A stretch of DNA of 64,000 bases from Blumeriella jaapii (lineage: Eukaryota; Ascomycota; Leotiomycetes; Helotiales; Drepanopezizaceae): NCBI GenBank assembly GCA_009599575.1, contig VWND01000026.1, positions 248,001 to 312,000 of the forward strand, written 5' to 3'. Made by a program: the position numbers and the translations under genes. Within the stretch, counting starts at the first letter, position 1, and the number at the start of each line of letters is the position of its first letter. Below the pieces are notes generated by a model, which saw only the letters and a program-made list of their open reading frames with translations, was not told the DNA's origin and did no database searches. This document shows positions 11,880 to 23,312 of this stretch, one piece after another.

Positions 11880-13252
11880 ATGGTCGTCGTCTTCATCTTC
11901 TACAGCACTCTCATCGCTACGATCAACATCGCCTCCGACCTCGGTACCAATCTCATGCATCCGGAAGACATCCCGTTGCTCACGCCCCAGTCCATCGACT
12001 CGAGGATCCGTGGCTCCAAATACGTGCTAGTTGTAGAGCAGAGCATGATCATGACCCAATGGGGCTGCAAAATCTGTCTCTTGCTGCTGTATGGGAAGCT
12101 GACGATGGGGCTGACGCAGCGGCTGGCTGTCAAGATTCTGGCCGCGTACGTGGTTGGGGCGTGGTTTATCATGGAGGTCTTGTATCTCGGGGTGTGGTGT
12201 CGGCCATGGAGTGGGTACTGGAAAGTGCCCGTGGAGAACGGTATGATTGTGAATTCCTCTCCTAGCATCTGAGGCTCGGTGGAGGAACTACCCGACGGGT
12301 TGCCGAAAGCTTTCTCGAGACACGCACAGAGGAGAGTTGACAAAAGATTTAGTACAGTGCTCGGCTGCCATCCATCACTTAATCACCAATGCGGTCTTTA
12401 ATATCACGTCCGATATTATGATACTGATGATACCCCTTTCGTTATTGATCAGGTCAAGAATACCTAGAACAAAGTAAGTCACGAACATCGGTCTAACCGA
12501 GTATCTCTCTCTTCCAGAGTTCTGTCACATCAAGAGTCCATGTAAAAATGGATCTGCACCTTCCTCTTCCAGTGTGCCTTCTGTTTGCAAGCAGGGTAGA
12601 ACAGGTATGCTAACGATCAACAGTAAATTAATCATGTGTGGGATCTTCAGTCTGGGGGCCTTCGTTGTACGTTTTTCCTCTGTCCTTCCCGCTTACTACA
12701 CGATCTTGCCTCTTTTCATTTCCACATACCATGATACTGATGCCTTATCGTATCGCGCAGATTCTCTCCGCTGTCCTGAACAAATACTACTCCTTTACCG
12801 AGCCCTTCTCCCCCACCTGGACCTTCTGGTACGTCCGCGAAGCCAGCACCGCCTTCTACGTAGCCAACATACCGTTGTGTTGGTCGCTGCTACGGCGAGT
12901 CTTTCACCTAAGCGCGTTTTCCGGCATGTCTTCTCTGGATCGCTCTCGCTCGCGATCAGCTCGCGTCCCTCCCTTGCACTCGGGCGTCGTCAGCAGACCG
13001 GCAAAGGGCAATGTGTTGGGCAATGCCGTAGACGGACGGAGTGATGACGTGGAACTGGGAAAGGGGAACTGGTGGGATAGGGAGGCGGTGGACCTCGAGG
13101 GAAGTGATAACGAAGAGTGTATCTTGCAGGACAAGATTACGTTTGTGCCTCTCGAGATTTGTGGTGATACAGTGGCGACGACGAACCGGAAGAGTGTGAT
13201 AGAGCCCCAGGTGGTGACATTCCCGCCAGCGGTTGCCATAGCCGCTGGCTGA
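11880..13252 (+). CDS. rhodopsin-like (PTH11-type) integral membrane protein, 5' end unresolved
   Basis: Four exons: 11880-12240, 12353-12473, 12624-12666, 12761-13252. Introns have TTGAC or CTAAC branches, and the lengths sum to 339 codons. Recognisable segments of the fungal rhodopsin-domain family are WCRPWSGYWKVPVEN, then HHLITNAVFNITSDIMILM, then KLIMCGIFSLGAFV and NKYYSFTEPFSPTWTFWYVRE. At least five membrane helices are present, with a polar, probably cytosolic C-terminal tail of about 110 residues. Family members normally have seven helices and a DDYLM motif; TDDYGM is visible just before 11880 (coding frame open back to about 11760), so the true first exon with helix 1 lies further upstream and was not found. 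Intron 12474-12623 could hide a 25-nt alternative exon behind a good acceptor near 12517; the conserved protein argues against it. The ligand is unknown; PTH11 itself is a surface-sensing receptor. Confidence 0.7.
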
Positions 13253-13881
13253 AGAAATGGAGATGAAGAATAGGGACCGAAGCAGTTGTACGATGGGAAT
13301 TGAGAAGGCTTGGAGATAGACGACGGCTACGGCAGTTCGTTGCGGGAGAAGTGAGAGTGAGAGTTCAAGTACTCCGAAGCGTGCAAACTGCGTGGTTAAG
13401 CGAGATGTGGATGGCAGTAAACATCGTCTCACTGCAAAGTGGTCATCACCGACTGGTATGACTGGTATGGGAAGAGGCTTACGGACCTGATCCAGCGCGA
13501 TTGGATAACATGGTAGTCTTAGTCTTACGTAGATATGGAAGACAGCTGGTGGTAACATGGACGGCGGTCAGGTTGGCTGGGCCGCTGGGCGATGGAGAGA
13601 GGGAAGTCAACAGGCCCACCACAAACAAACCAAAAACAGCACTTAGACAGGCCAGCACAAGCCCTTTCACCCAGTACCAACAATTCAATGATTTTACCTT
13701 TCGAGATGCTCGCCCGTGGAAGCATTGCCTCCTCATGCGCCAGCTTGCGCGTGTGGTAATCACGTGACGTGAACCCGCCCTCGGCAACGGGAACCCAAGC
13801 TCGTGAGCGTCAGTGTGGAAGCTTTGTCACTGTCAGCTCCGCTCCGCTCCACGACAGCACAGCATACACATCTGCGGAGTC
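13253..13881. other. spacer between rhodopsin-like gene and ETF beta
   Basis: About 630 bp holding the 3' end of one gene and the promoter and leader of the next. No further gene was seen. Confidence 0.5.
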
Positions 13882-14933
13882 ATGTCTGGGTTACGGATTC
13901 TTGTGCCTGTGAAGAGGGTCATTGATTATGCGGTTTGTGCTCCCCTCTCTGCAAGCAGGAAACGGGCAATGGGAACTGTCCTTCGCCCGCCCCGTTCGGT
14001 TTCCCGCAGCTGCAAGATATCTTGCTCCCTCCCCAGCCAAAGCAATACCCTCTCCCCCGCTGAAAGTCGACAGCTAACGTCTATTCCGTCTGCAGGTCAA
14101 GCCCCGGGTGAACAAGGCCCAAACGGCCGTGGAGACGTCGGGCGTGAAGCATAGCATGAACCCCTTCGACGAGCTTTCGATCGAGGAATCGGTCCGCATC
14201 CGGGAGAAGAAGCGCTACGCGCACGGCGTGGAGGACATCGTGGCCTTCTCGTGCGGGCCGCCCAAGGCGCAGGACATCCTGCGCACGGCGATGGCGATGG
14301 GTGCGGACCGCGGGATCCACGTCGAGGTTGCCGAGGGCGAGGAGCCGGAGCCGCTGGGCGTGGCCAAGTTGCTGAAGGCCGTCGTGGAGCGCGAGAAGAT
14401 CAACCTCGTGTTCCTGGGCAAGCAGAGCATTGACGACGACGCGGGGCAGACGGGCCAGATGCTCGCGGGCCTGCTCGGCTGGGGCCAGGCAACGCAGGCG
14501 TCGCAGGTTACCTTTGAGGGGGATGGGAAGAGTGTCGTGGTCGAGAAGGAGGTCGATGGCGGCACGGAGACCGTTAAGGGCCTGCTGCCGATGGTGGTCA
14601 CGAGTGATCTGCGGCTGAATGAGCCGCGGTATGCGAGCCTACCGAATATCATGAAGGCGAAGAAGAAGAAGATTGAGAAGGTTACGGGTGCGGATCTGGG
14701 GGTTGATTTGGGGAGGAGGCTGAAGACGCTGAAGGTTATTGGTAGGTTTCTCTGTCCTCTTGTTCAGAGTCGCAAGACGGGTGGGTGGTGTTGGTGAAGG
14801 GTATAAGGGTATGAGCGGCTTCACTTGGGTATGTGCTAACGAGTACGCAGAACCTCCTCCAAGACAGGGAGGCGGTAAGGTCGAGGACGTGGATGGTATG
14901 ATTGCGAAGCTGAAGGAGCTGGGCGCCATCTAG
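13882..14933 (+). CDS. ETFB: electron-transfer flavoprotein subunit beta
   Basis: Three exons: 13882-13932, 14096-14741, 14851-14933; both introns have CTAAC branch sites and the splice phases agree. The product is 259 residues, the family's normal length. It starts [15 protein letters not shown] and ends with the hallmark block [20 protein letters not shown] followed by KKKKIE. ETF beta pairs with ETF alpha in the mitochondrial matrix, binding FAD and AMP, and passes electrons from acyl-CoA and other dehydrogenases to ETF-ubiquinone oxidoreductase. A cleavable presequence is not expected for the beta subunit. Exon 1 encodes only 17 residues, so gene finders may miss it. The yeast counterpart is CIR1. 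Nothing unusual was seen. Confidence 0.95.
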
Positions 14934-15868
14934 ACGTTGTACAGTATGGACCGGAGAGGTCTCGATCTCTGAGAGTTACGGTAGAAGGCCAACGTGCTGG
15001 CCGATGCAGGTCTATTCTACCCCTCACACTGACTTAAGATCGAGTGTCCTTTATTTGGTGATAAGGAACTGCTTCCCGACACATCTCGGCCTTTGCCGTC
15101 ATTCAAGCCGGAGAAGAGAAGCTGAAGGCTCGAGTTCTGCATCACGGCACTGTCCAATGTCAAGGCTCTAGTGCGAGTCGTAGATTTGACCGCTACAATG
15201 CCCCAATCACATTCCCAAAACCTACAGTACATCCCTCACTACTACAGTACATCCCCTACTCCCCGCGAAAATGAGGCCTTCGACGTTTGTTCTCCGAAAG
15301 CAAAACAAGCTAGCTTCCTTCATGTTCTCTCTCTGGGCCGTCCTCAAACTGCACTTGGGCAGACCTACCTGGCACTGCATGAATGAATACCTGGTATTGA
15401 TAGAGATTTCTCTCTCTCTACTTCTACTGCCGAGGATTCGATAGGGCGTGACGAGCCATCGATCCTTGCTCCATCAGTTCTGATACAAGTCACCAAGCAA
15501 AACATCGTCCATATAAAAGAATGACTTGACATGCCTCCTTTGAGCTCTTCAAACCTTTTCTTCTCCTTGGCATTGACCAATATGTACGTAGAACATACAG
15601 TACTGTACAGTACATATATACAGTACATATGTCCAGTCCTGTACTGTTGGTTCATTCCATTCATTCCATTCAGTATCACGTGATATACCAATCAGCCCAT
15701 CGCGAACTAGTCCCAATTCAGCGCTTGCGGGGCCTTTATCTCTGCATCTCCAGCCCGCACATCGACAATACAACACAACCTCACAACGCAACACAATACA
15801 TCACATTACCACACCACGCCTCCTCTCTCCTCCTCGCCAGCCAGCAGCAGCAGAAGAACGTTGCGCTT
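14934..15868. other. promoter region and leader of cpa1
   Basis: About 930 bp without a gene. It holds several ACAGTAC/GTACTGT words (15228-15255, 15594-15650), a CACGTG palindrome and a CA-rich leader just before the uORF. Confidence 0.6.
15674..15685. promoter_or_regulatory. TATCACGTGATA palindrome (E-box)
   Basis: A perfect 12-bp palindrome with core CACGTG lies about 185 bp upstream of the attenuator uORF. TCACGTGA is the classic site for bHLH factors of the Cbf1/Pho4 type. Similar palindromes occur near 28311, 28345 and 51100. Binding is inferred. Confidence 0.45.
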
Positions 15869-16207
15869 ATGACAGGACGCCCGTCAGTCTTCACGTCCCA
15901 GGTACGTCCGAAGTAGCCGACTTCATTGGATGCGTCCCTTTGACACTTGACGTAACGGGGCTTGAAAAAAAAAAAAATTCTTACGGCGATGATCTCCCGA
16001 CAGACACCCCTCCTTGCTTAGACCACGATACTTAACCTTCTCCTTGTATCTCTCTATGTTACTGTGTTTACTGTCTGTTTTGTAATTGGACTTGACTGAC
16101 CCGTTGCAGGATTACATCTCAGGTCCGCCTCAATCCCACTGTCCGAAAGTTTCTCACCGCACACTGACTCGACCGCAGATCATATCTGGAAAGCTTCGGT
16201 AAACTGA
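15869..16207 (+). promoter_or_regulatory. arginine attenuator peptide uORF of cpa1
   Basis: A 24-codon upstream ORF in three exons: 15869-15901, 16110-16122 and 16179-16207, ending in TGA 58 nt before the cpa1 start codon. The pieces read MTGRPSVFTSQ, DYIS and DHIWKASVN. This matches the fungal arginine attenuator peptide, known from Neurospora arg-2 and yeast CPA1, in length and in its conserved core, including the Asp at position 12 needed for function. In those systems the nascent peptide stalls the terminating ribosome when arginine is high and so lowers translation of the downstream gene. Both introns have GT/AG ends and a CTGAC branch; the middle exon is only 13 nt. The role is inferred from the family. 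Confidence 0.93.
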
Positions 16208-16265
16208 AGAAGAGAAGTCGCCAACTACCACCACCATCATCTGCCACTTCGAACATCCATACAAG

Positions 16266-17783
16266 ATGCTTACACGCTTCATGAGACCCGCGGCCTTCAA
16301 GCCGGCGGGCGGCATCCAGCGTCTGGCCCAACAAGCACGCTTCATGGCGACGGGCGAGGGAAGCGCTGGCCGCGCGATGCCAGCAGCCACCCGCCCACGA
16401 GCTACGCCCATCTCCCACGACCGAGCGACCTTCACAGTCAGGGTACGGAAGCATTGGCAGCTCTAAGTACGGTTCTGGCTGACTTATCTCTTGAAGGATG
16501 GCCCCGTCTTCCACGGCAAGTCCTTCGGCGCCAAGTCCAACATATCAGGCGAGGCCGTCTTCACCACCTCCCTCGTGGGCTACCCCGAATCCATGACCGA
16601 CCCCTCCTACCGCGGTCAGATCCTCGTCTTCACCCAACCACTCATCGGCAACTACGGCGTCCCTTCCTCCGCCCGCGACGAGCATGGACTGCTCAAGTAC
16701 TTCGAGTCTCCGAACATCCAGTGCGTCGGTGTCGTCGTGGCCGACTACGCCGAGAAATACTCCCACTGGACGGCCGTGGAGAGCTTGAGTGAGTGGTGTG
16801 CGCGCGAGGGCGTGCCCGCCATCTCTGGCGTCGATACGCGCGCCATCGTCACCTACTTGCGTGAAGTCGGATCTTCGCTAGCCAGAATCACCATTGGAGA
16901 GGAGTACGACGCCGATCAGGACGAGGCCTTCATCGACCCGGAGCAGATCAACCTGGTGAAGAAGGTCAGCACCAAGGCCCCCTTCCACGTTCCGTCCCGG
17001 AGTGGCGACATGCACGTTGCGGTCATCGACTGCGGTGTCAAGGAGAACATTCTCCGCTCGCTCGTCAGTCGGGGAGCCAGCGTTACGGTCTTCCCGTACG
17101 ATTACCCCATCCACAAAGTCGCACACCACTTCGACGGAGTCTTCATCTCCAATGGTCCTGGTGACCCTACCCATTGCCAGGAGACGGTCTACCACTTGGC
17201 TCGTTTGATGGAGACCAGCCAGGTCCCTGTCTTTGGTATCTGCCTTGGTCATCAGTTATTGGCTCTTGCGGCTGGCGCTCGAACCATCAAGCTGAAGTAT
17301 GGAAACCGTGCTCACAACATTCCGGCGTTGGACTTGACGACCGGACAATGTCACATTACGAGTCAGAACCACGGATATGCTGTTGACACGCCAACTTTAC
17401 CTAATGAGTTTAAGGAGTACTTTGTCAACCTGAATGATGGCTCGAATGAAGGTAAATTTCGCGCCAAGCCAACCATCAAGTCTCCGCGCTAATGTGTAAT
17501 CCAAGGCATGATCCACAAGACTCGCCCTATCTTCTCCACTCAATTCCACCCCGAAGCCAAGGGTGGCCCTATGGACTCCTCGTACCTCTTTGACATGTAC
17601 ATTGAGAACGTGCAGCGCTACAAGAACAACCAGGCCGTGTACCCGGCTGTGGGTAAGGACAACCGTCCGTCCCCGCTACTGGTTGATCTCTTGGCCAAGG
17701 AGCGGGTGGGCGTGCAGCCCGCTCAGCCGGCGGAGAATCTGTCCCAGGCAAAGCAGTCCGGTTTGGTTGCTGCTGCTGCTTAG
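16266..17783 (+). CDS. cpa1: carbamoyl-phosphate synthase (arginine-specific) small chain
   Basis: Three exons, 16266-16442, 16497-17451 and 17506-17783, encode 469 residues; the two introns are 54 nt each. Residues 1-50 are rich in Arg, Ala and Ser and lack acid, a mitochondrial presequence. The small-subunit domain follows ([39 protein letters not shown]), then a class I glutamine amidotransferase domain with the nucleophile in [14 protein letters not shown] and the His-x-Glu pair in TQFHPEA. The enzyme hydrolyses glutamine and passes ammonia to the large subunit, making carbamoyl phosphate for arginine synthesis. The large-subunit gene is not in the window. Translation is expected to be arginine-controlled through the uORF at 15869-16207. 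The Neurospora homologue is arg-2. Confidence 0.96.
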
Positions 17784-18041
17784 ATAGGTCTGACGAGTAT
17801 TCGGGCGGTGTATTCGGTTGTGCAGGCGTTTAGCGAGATTTTCTTTTCCGTTGGGAATCTGGGCAGTCCTTTGAAATGAGAGTGGATGGATAATTCAGGC
17901 GAGGTATCACATTTGCCGATAGGTATCAAGCGGGCAAGCAATACTGGTACGCCTGGATGCTCAGCATCAATTTCAAATTCGAAAAAATCCAGCATCCTTC
18001 TCTATCGGGCGGAAATCCACGTGACATCTCAACGTACTTCC

Positions 18042-18613
18042 ATTCCGTTGATAGTCAATCACTGCACCTATTATCAAATTGGAGTACACGCTTCGAAATT
18101 TTGCGACGCCTAAAGCCCTTTTTTATTTCTCCTTTCCCTTTTTGTTTTTTTTCACTTTCAAATTTTCAAACATCTTTTTAAATTAAAGCCTCAATTGAGC
18201 GCAGGAAGATCAGAATTTCCTTTTTACATAAAAAGTTTTACTCACGAAAATGCGTACGTAGTCCTGCTGTCGAAGGGAGAAAAACTGCCGCAAGTTCCTG
18301 GAATCCTGCGCTTAGCAATATAATACTTTTATTCCGTTGATCGTTAATTATTGCATTTAATATTAAATTGAAACACACGCTCCGAAATTTCGCGACGTCT
18401 GAAGCCCTTCTTAATTTCTCCTTTCCCTCTTATTCTCTTCACTTCCACATTTTCAAACATCTTTCTAAACCAAAGCCTCAACAGAACGCCGAAAAATCAG
18501 AGTTTCCTCTCTACACAAAGAGTTTTAAACTCCCGAAAATGCGTACGTAGTTCTGCCTGCTGTCGAAGGGAGAAAAACTGCCGCAAGTTCCTGGAATCCC
18601 GCGCTCAGCAAGC
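18042..18613. repeat. diverged 289-bp tandem duplication
   Basis: Copy 1 (18042-18320) and copy 2 (18331-18613) align along their whole length, both opening with ATTCCGTTGAT and closing with GGAATCC(T/C)GCGC(T/C)(T/C)AGCAA. Most differences are C/T or G/A, with the T-rich state mainly in copy 1. This is what RIP leaves on a short duplication. Confidence 0.75.
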
Positions 18614-18620
18614 AACATGC

Positions 18621-18741
18621 ACCGGCATCCCATCCCATCCTTCCATCCATCCATCCATCTCCCTGCCTGCCTGCCTGTCTACCTGCTCTGTACAGCATAG
18701 CATGTAACAGACTTTTTGCTTCCCCCCCCCCCCCCCCCCCC
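18621..18741. repeat. (CCAT)n, (CTGC)n and a 20-base C run
   Basis: CCAT and CTGC tetranucleotide tracts are followed by about 20 consecutive C at 18722-18741. Such long C/G runs recur in this window and are prone to length error. Confidence 0.8.
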
Positions 18742-19810
18742 GGGGGCCTTTCCTCTTCGCAGGCGCGAGATTCGACGCGGCCAGGCCAGGTGACGGACAC
18801 GGACAGGATGACGAGAGTGTCTTCGTCTGGCGCGGGATACACTCGTTCCAGGGCAACGTACGACGATGGGCGGTGGATGATGGCTCGAGGAGAGAATCTC
18901 GGATTGGGTGAAGATGAGATCTGCGGTGTTTCCCTGATCGACGTGAGTGTCGTGTGTCAGCGCGGCTGTGGCGGCTTTTGCACTGACCGACTCGTACAGA
19001 GAGAGTGTGAGAGAGACAGGTGAGCGCGTGGATGGAGAAGAGGAGGGGAGGTATTGAAGTCATGACTTACTTCGAGGATAGAAGTACTGTACGAAGACGC
19101 AAATGGACTAGTTGTGACAACAACGGTGAACAGAACAACTCCTTATGAGTCGATATGTGAATCCCAAAAACCTGAAAAGTGTGCACCATGCTCATTTTCT
19201 AACTCAGATAGTTGCCTCTCTTTTCCAACTCGAACTCCAATTCCTGCTCCAAAATTTCCACCTCCCGATTCCTCGACGTCGCCCCCCACCCCTCCCCTAC
19301 CGCAATTCATCCTCATCGGACCTGTCTCCGTTAAGCGAGCGAACAGTGCCCAAGCGGCTCGCTTAGCGGGTTCAAGCTACCGTGAGAACGACACTCCAAC
19401 CGCTCACTTCCTTACAGACGACGACGGCGGATGGCAATCGAGCAAGTCGGAGAAAAGCCTCCCCCAGGATCCCCCCAATAAAGACGATAAGCAAATAACT
19501 TTTCGTAAGCTAAGCTGGCTAGCTGGCTAGATTTTTCAAACCTATATTTGCGGAGTTTGACCTGAAATATGCCGGCCGGAGACAAAGACCCGAACTGTAG
19601 ATGTCGTAAAGAACGCCCAAACATTGCCCAGCGCCGTCCAATCAACCATTGGTAGAAGTCCGGAGAGATATCGCTCGCGTATGTGGCCGTCGTGTCTCAT
19701 CATTCGTTAGTGGCCATCCTGTTCCATGAACTCGTTTCCCTCCTCTTCATCGCGCATCCTTCCCCCTACCTCGACCGGTCTCGACCGGCCTAGACCCCCC
19801 TCGACCGCTG

Positions 19811-22800
19811 TCACGAAAATTCCGCTCCTCCCGTTCCACTTCTCCCATCAAAGTCAGCTATGCCCTCAAAAAACCCTCCCGCGACACTCCCCCCTGAAAA
19901 CCTCCCTCCTCTTTCCCCTCGACCACTGCTCCCACCGCTGCTCTCTCCTCCCTGTGATCCCTCCGGCACAGGCGGCGGTCCCATCGTGGCCTCCCCACCC
20001 CGCATGCCGCCTGTAATGGTGGCTCCACCCTGCGGAGTCGCAGCAAACAAATGCTGCCACGGCTCGTCGAAGCGGCCATGCACGCCGCCGATGCTGCCGA
20101 AGATCTGCACCGCAATGCTTTGGTCCAGAGGATTGCTGGCTTGGTGTCCTAGTGTGATTGGGGGTTGAGACTGATGTTGCATCTCCGGATACAGATCAAA
20201 GCTTGAAGCCGCCGTTCCCCATGGCGACGGGCCCGGGAATTGAGTTTGAGCGTGGCTGTGGCTCGCCAGTGAACTTTGCTGGCTGCCGGGAAAAGCCGAC
20301 GTCGAAGATGGGTTTGGCGGCTGAGCAGAGTCGGAGCGTGACCACCAAACCCAATTGTAGCCTTGGGGGATGGGGGCCGAGGTGGGAAGGTCGTAGACGG
20401 ACCACTTGATCAGCGGCGCCACGACCCGGATCAGATTGTCGAAAATCTCCCACGCTTTTCGAGCCGAGATGGATTCCCCCGACATCATCACCAGCCATCG
20501 GATACCCTTCCCGACATCCTCGAGAATCTTCGCCGTTTCGCCCGGGAGGTGCTGCGCTTGATACGCGAGCTCGAGCATCAGCACCGAGAGGGCTTCGCAT
20601 AGATAGTGTAGGGTGTGCCACCACGGCGTAATGGCGTACAGCTTCTCGACACTGCGGGCGGACTTCCCCAGAAGTCGGATCATCTCGCGGGCGGCGTGTA
20701 TGCACGCCTCGACGCTGTCTTTGTTGAAGTGCTTGCTCTTCTCGGACTGGGTCGCAATGCGGCCCTCGAAGCGACACAGGAAGGGCCGGAAGAGTATCAT
20801 GCGCGAGGAGTTGTAGAACATGGCGAGGCCCATACGGGGCAGCACGTACGGATTCGTCCAGTCCGGCTCGACGAAAGGATCGAAATCGAGGGAGAACTCG
20901 GCGGGCAGGTTCTCCCGCCAGGCACGCAGGCGACCATCGATGCGGCGGATGGTCTCTTGCACCTCGGTCCACTTCTCTTTGATGGTTGCGGCGCAGTAGA
21001 GCTGCGTCACGATCTCGTGCGAGATGATGGCGAGTTGCGTGCGGTAGATGAAATAGGTCGACGACGTAGGTGAGCGGGAGCACTGGAAAGGTGTACGCGA
21101 GGGGTTGGGCGATGCCCGTGGGCATCTGGTAGGTCGCCGAAGGGCGTCCTTCTGCGTATGTCAGTGGGGTCTGTAGAGAGTCTGGCTACCTACGTCTCAA
21201 TTCCCGGTAGGAGCTGCGCGACCCTCGACGACGCGAGGGGCTGCGCGCCTCCTCCGAAGGCTGATCGTAGAGAGCTTGCCCCGGCCGAAGATCCTTCTCG
21301 TCTATGTTGAGAGGGAGCGGCGTGCTGATGTCGCTGTCCGAGATACAGCTCGGCCTCCCGGTCAGCTCATTCAGCAAGCATTCGAGCGAGTAGAGAGACC
21401 ACCACAAGCGGATGCGATACTCCTTGTCGAAGTCCGACAGGGTCTCGGCTTCACTCCTGACGTGCAGGCCGAGGGTGAGTGCGTGCCGGATGGCGAGGCC
21501 GCCGATGGTCCACGCTCTGCGAAGTCAGCACACGGGGTTCGATGGGTGGCGCGGCACGCCTACCGGTTGAGTCTGCCGGTCGTGATGAAGTACAGGCACA
21601 GCAGGCCGAGCGCCGACGTCGTCTGGATCCTCGCGTCTTCGTAGAGGAGCCCCTGATCCAAACAGAGGATCTTGGCTCGCGCGAGATAGACCAGATGATC
21701 ACAGTGGTGGCCGCGAGTCCGGCTCCGGGTCAGGTGGGCGTAGACGGCGCTGATGGCGAAAATCGTGTTCAGCGTGCCCAACCACAACACATCCTCCACC
21801 TGCAGGTCGACCGCGCCCTGGACAAACTGGCTGTACCTCGACATGAAGCCGACCTTCTCGACGATGGGGAAGGCGCCGTGAATGGTCTCGAAGTACGAGC
21901 GCACCAGGTCGTCTGCGAGCCCCTTGTCCGGCCAGTCAAAACAGTTGACGTTGCTGGTGTCATAGTACTCCATGTCGGCGTCTTCGGTGTGGTACGAGTC
22001 GTACACACATCCCGACGACGGCCTCCCCAGCTTGGGCGGGGGGTGGTGGGCACCGGGATCACACTCTTCGGCGGTCCGTTTGGCCCAAGCCACCGACGAG
22101 GATTTGCCCAGGTAGCCGGTGGCTCGCGTGTCGTCTTGGTCGGTGTTGACATTGATCACGTCTAGCGAGCCGGTGGAACCGACTTCGGCATCGATGTCTT
22201 CGTTGCCGCTCATCTCCTCGTCCTCGGCCTCGGAGCGCGGTCGGCTTCGGCTCCGGACCAGCTCTTCGTCTCGGTCGTGCTCCGGCGACACCGGAGCAGG
22301 CGCCTTCGTCCCCGTTAGCCCAGCTCGCACGGGTCCGCGAAGCGTCTTACCATGTCCAGGATGTCGTCGATGGCGGCCCGCATGGCCTCCATGGACAACG
22401 ACGTGTCCAGCCGGATGCGGCGAAGGGCGTCCGCCACCTCGAGCGCATGCTGGTGGAGCGAGATGGCCTCCCGGCTCAAGTTGGTCAGTCGTCTATGATT
22501 CGTTAGCTTGCGCATTTGCTACCGTCGGAGGGGGGGGGGGGTGCCAGCCCACTTCTTGTCCTTGTCTCTCTTGCCGTCGCCGTACACACACGGCACGCTG
22601 GCGTTCTTGCACCGGCTGCACGGGTTGCCGCCGGTGCAGCCGGCCTTTGCTTTCCGGCAGAAGTCACAGGCATGGGCCGTCCGTCCTTTCTTGGGGAGTT
22701 TGGGATCTGCGAGACGAGGGTTCTTGAGTGCAGGGATGGCGACCTTGCCCGGCGGCGGCGGCGGCGGCGGCAGTCCTTGCGCGCTCCCACTGCGCGCCGG

Positions 22801-22995
22801 CGGTGCCCGCTCCCGCGCTCCTCGGGTCGGGCTGGTCGACGTGGACCCGAGGCCGCCTCCATACGGCGTCTGGGAGAGACCTCGTCCCGAGGGACTGTTG
22901 CTCACCGCAAACCCCGCGGCTGGGGCGGCGTCCGGGGGCGAGTCCCTCGGGCGTTTGCCACGCCCTCGCCCGTGTTTCTCTGGTCGAGGCGGCAT
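19811..22995 (-). CDS. Zn2Cys6 fungal-specific transcription factor (apparent frameshift)
   Basis: Five exons: 22995-22553, 22492-22351, 22303-21564, 21516-21194 and 21151-19811, giving about 995 residues. Residues 129-155 hold the binuclear cluster C-x2-C-x6-C-x5-C-x2-C-x6-C (ACDFCRKAKAGC). KRDKDKK and a short helix follow. The fungal regulatory domain runs through FETIHGAFPIVEK, WTIGGLAIRHALTLGLHV and YRIRLWWSLYSLECLLNELT. The C-terminal 150 residues are Pro/Gly/Ser-rich. The first four exons join in phase, but exon 5 must change frame near 21050-21060: its start reads MPTGIAQPLAYTFPVLPL and the rest reads TYFIYRTQLAIISHEIV one base off. Total coding length is 3n+1. No splice site repairs it, so this is either a sequencing error or a broken gene. 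Target genes are unknown. Confidence 0.8.
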
Positions 22996-23255
22996 CGACG
23001 CCGGCCGAGGACCGCGGGCGCTCTCCAGATGTTCAGCCGGCCCCGTTGGCCGCGGACCACCCTCCCCGGCGGTGCTCGGAGGGGCCGTGGCCTCGTCGTG
23101 CGTGGATGGCAGCGCGCGTCGGGGTCACGCGCTGTGCGCAGACGCGGAGACGACGACGACGGCTTGCTTGTCGTGGTGTGCGGGCGAAGTGGGCAGCGAC
23201 CCGTGTTCATCGTTGCCATGCGTCCGCTCTCTCTGCCCGGCGACGGCGACGGCGA

Positions 23256-23312
23256 GGTCGACGTCGAAGTGGAAGTCGAAGTGGAAGTCGAAGTGGAAGT
23301 CGGAGTCGAAGT
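23256..23312. repeat. 12-bp tandem repeat (GTCGAAGTGGAA)
   Basis: About four to five copies of GTCGAAGTGGAA, with slight drift at the ends. Confidence 0.75.

Larger units (their letters stand above)
17784..19810. other. intergenic stretch with degraded duplication
   Basis: About 2 kb with no supported gene. It contains the tandem duplication at 18042-18613, microsatellites, and only unrecognised short open frames. Confidence 0.5.

Noticed and set aside
12518..12542. Possible 25-nt extra exon in the rhodopsin-like gene
   Set aside because: A good acceptor precedes it, but the conserved protein sequence across the junction does not leave room for it.
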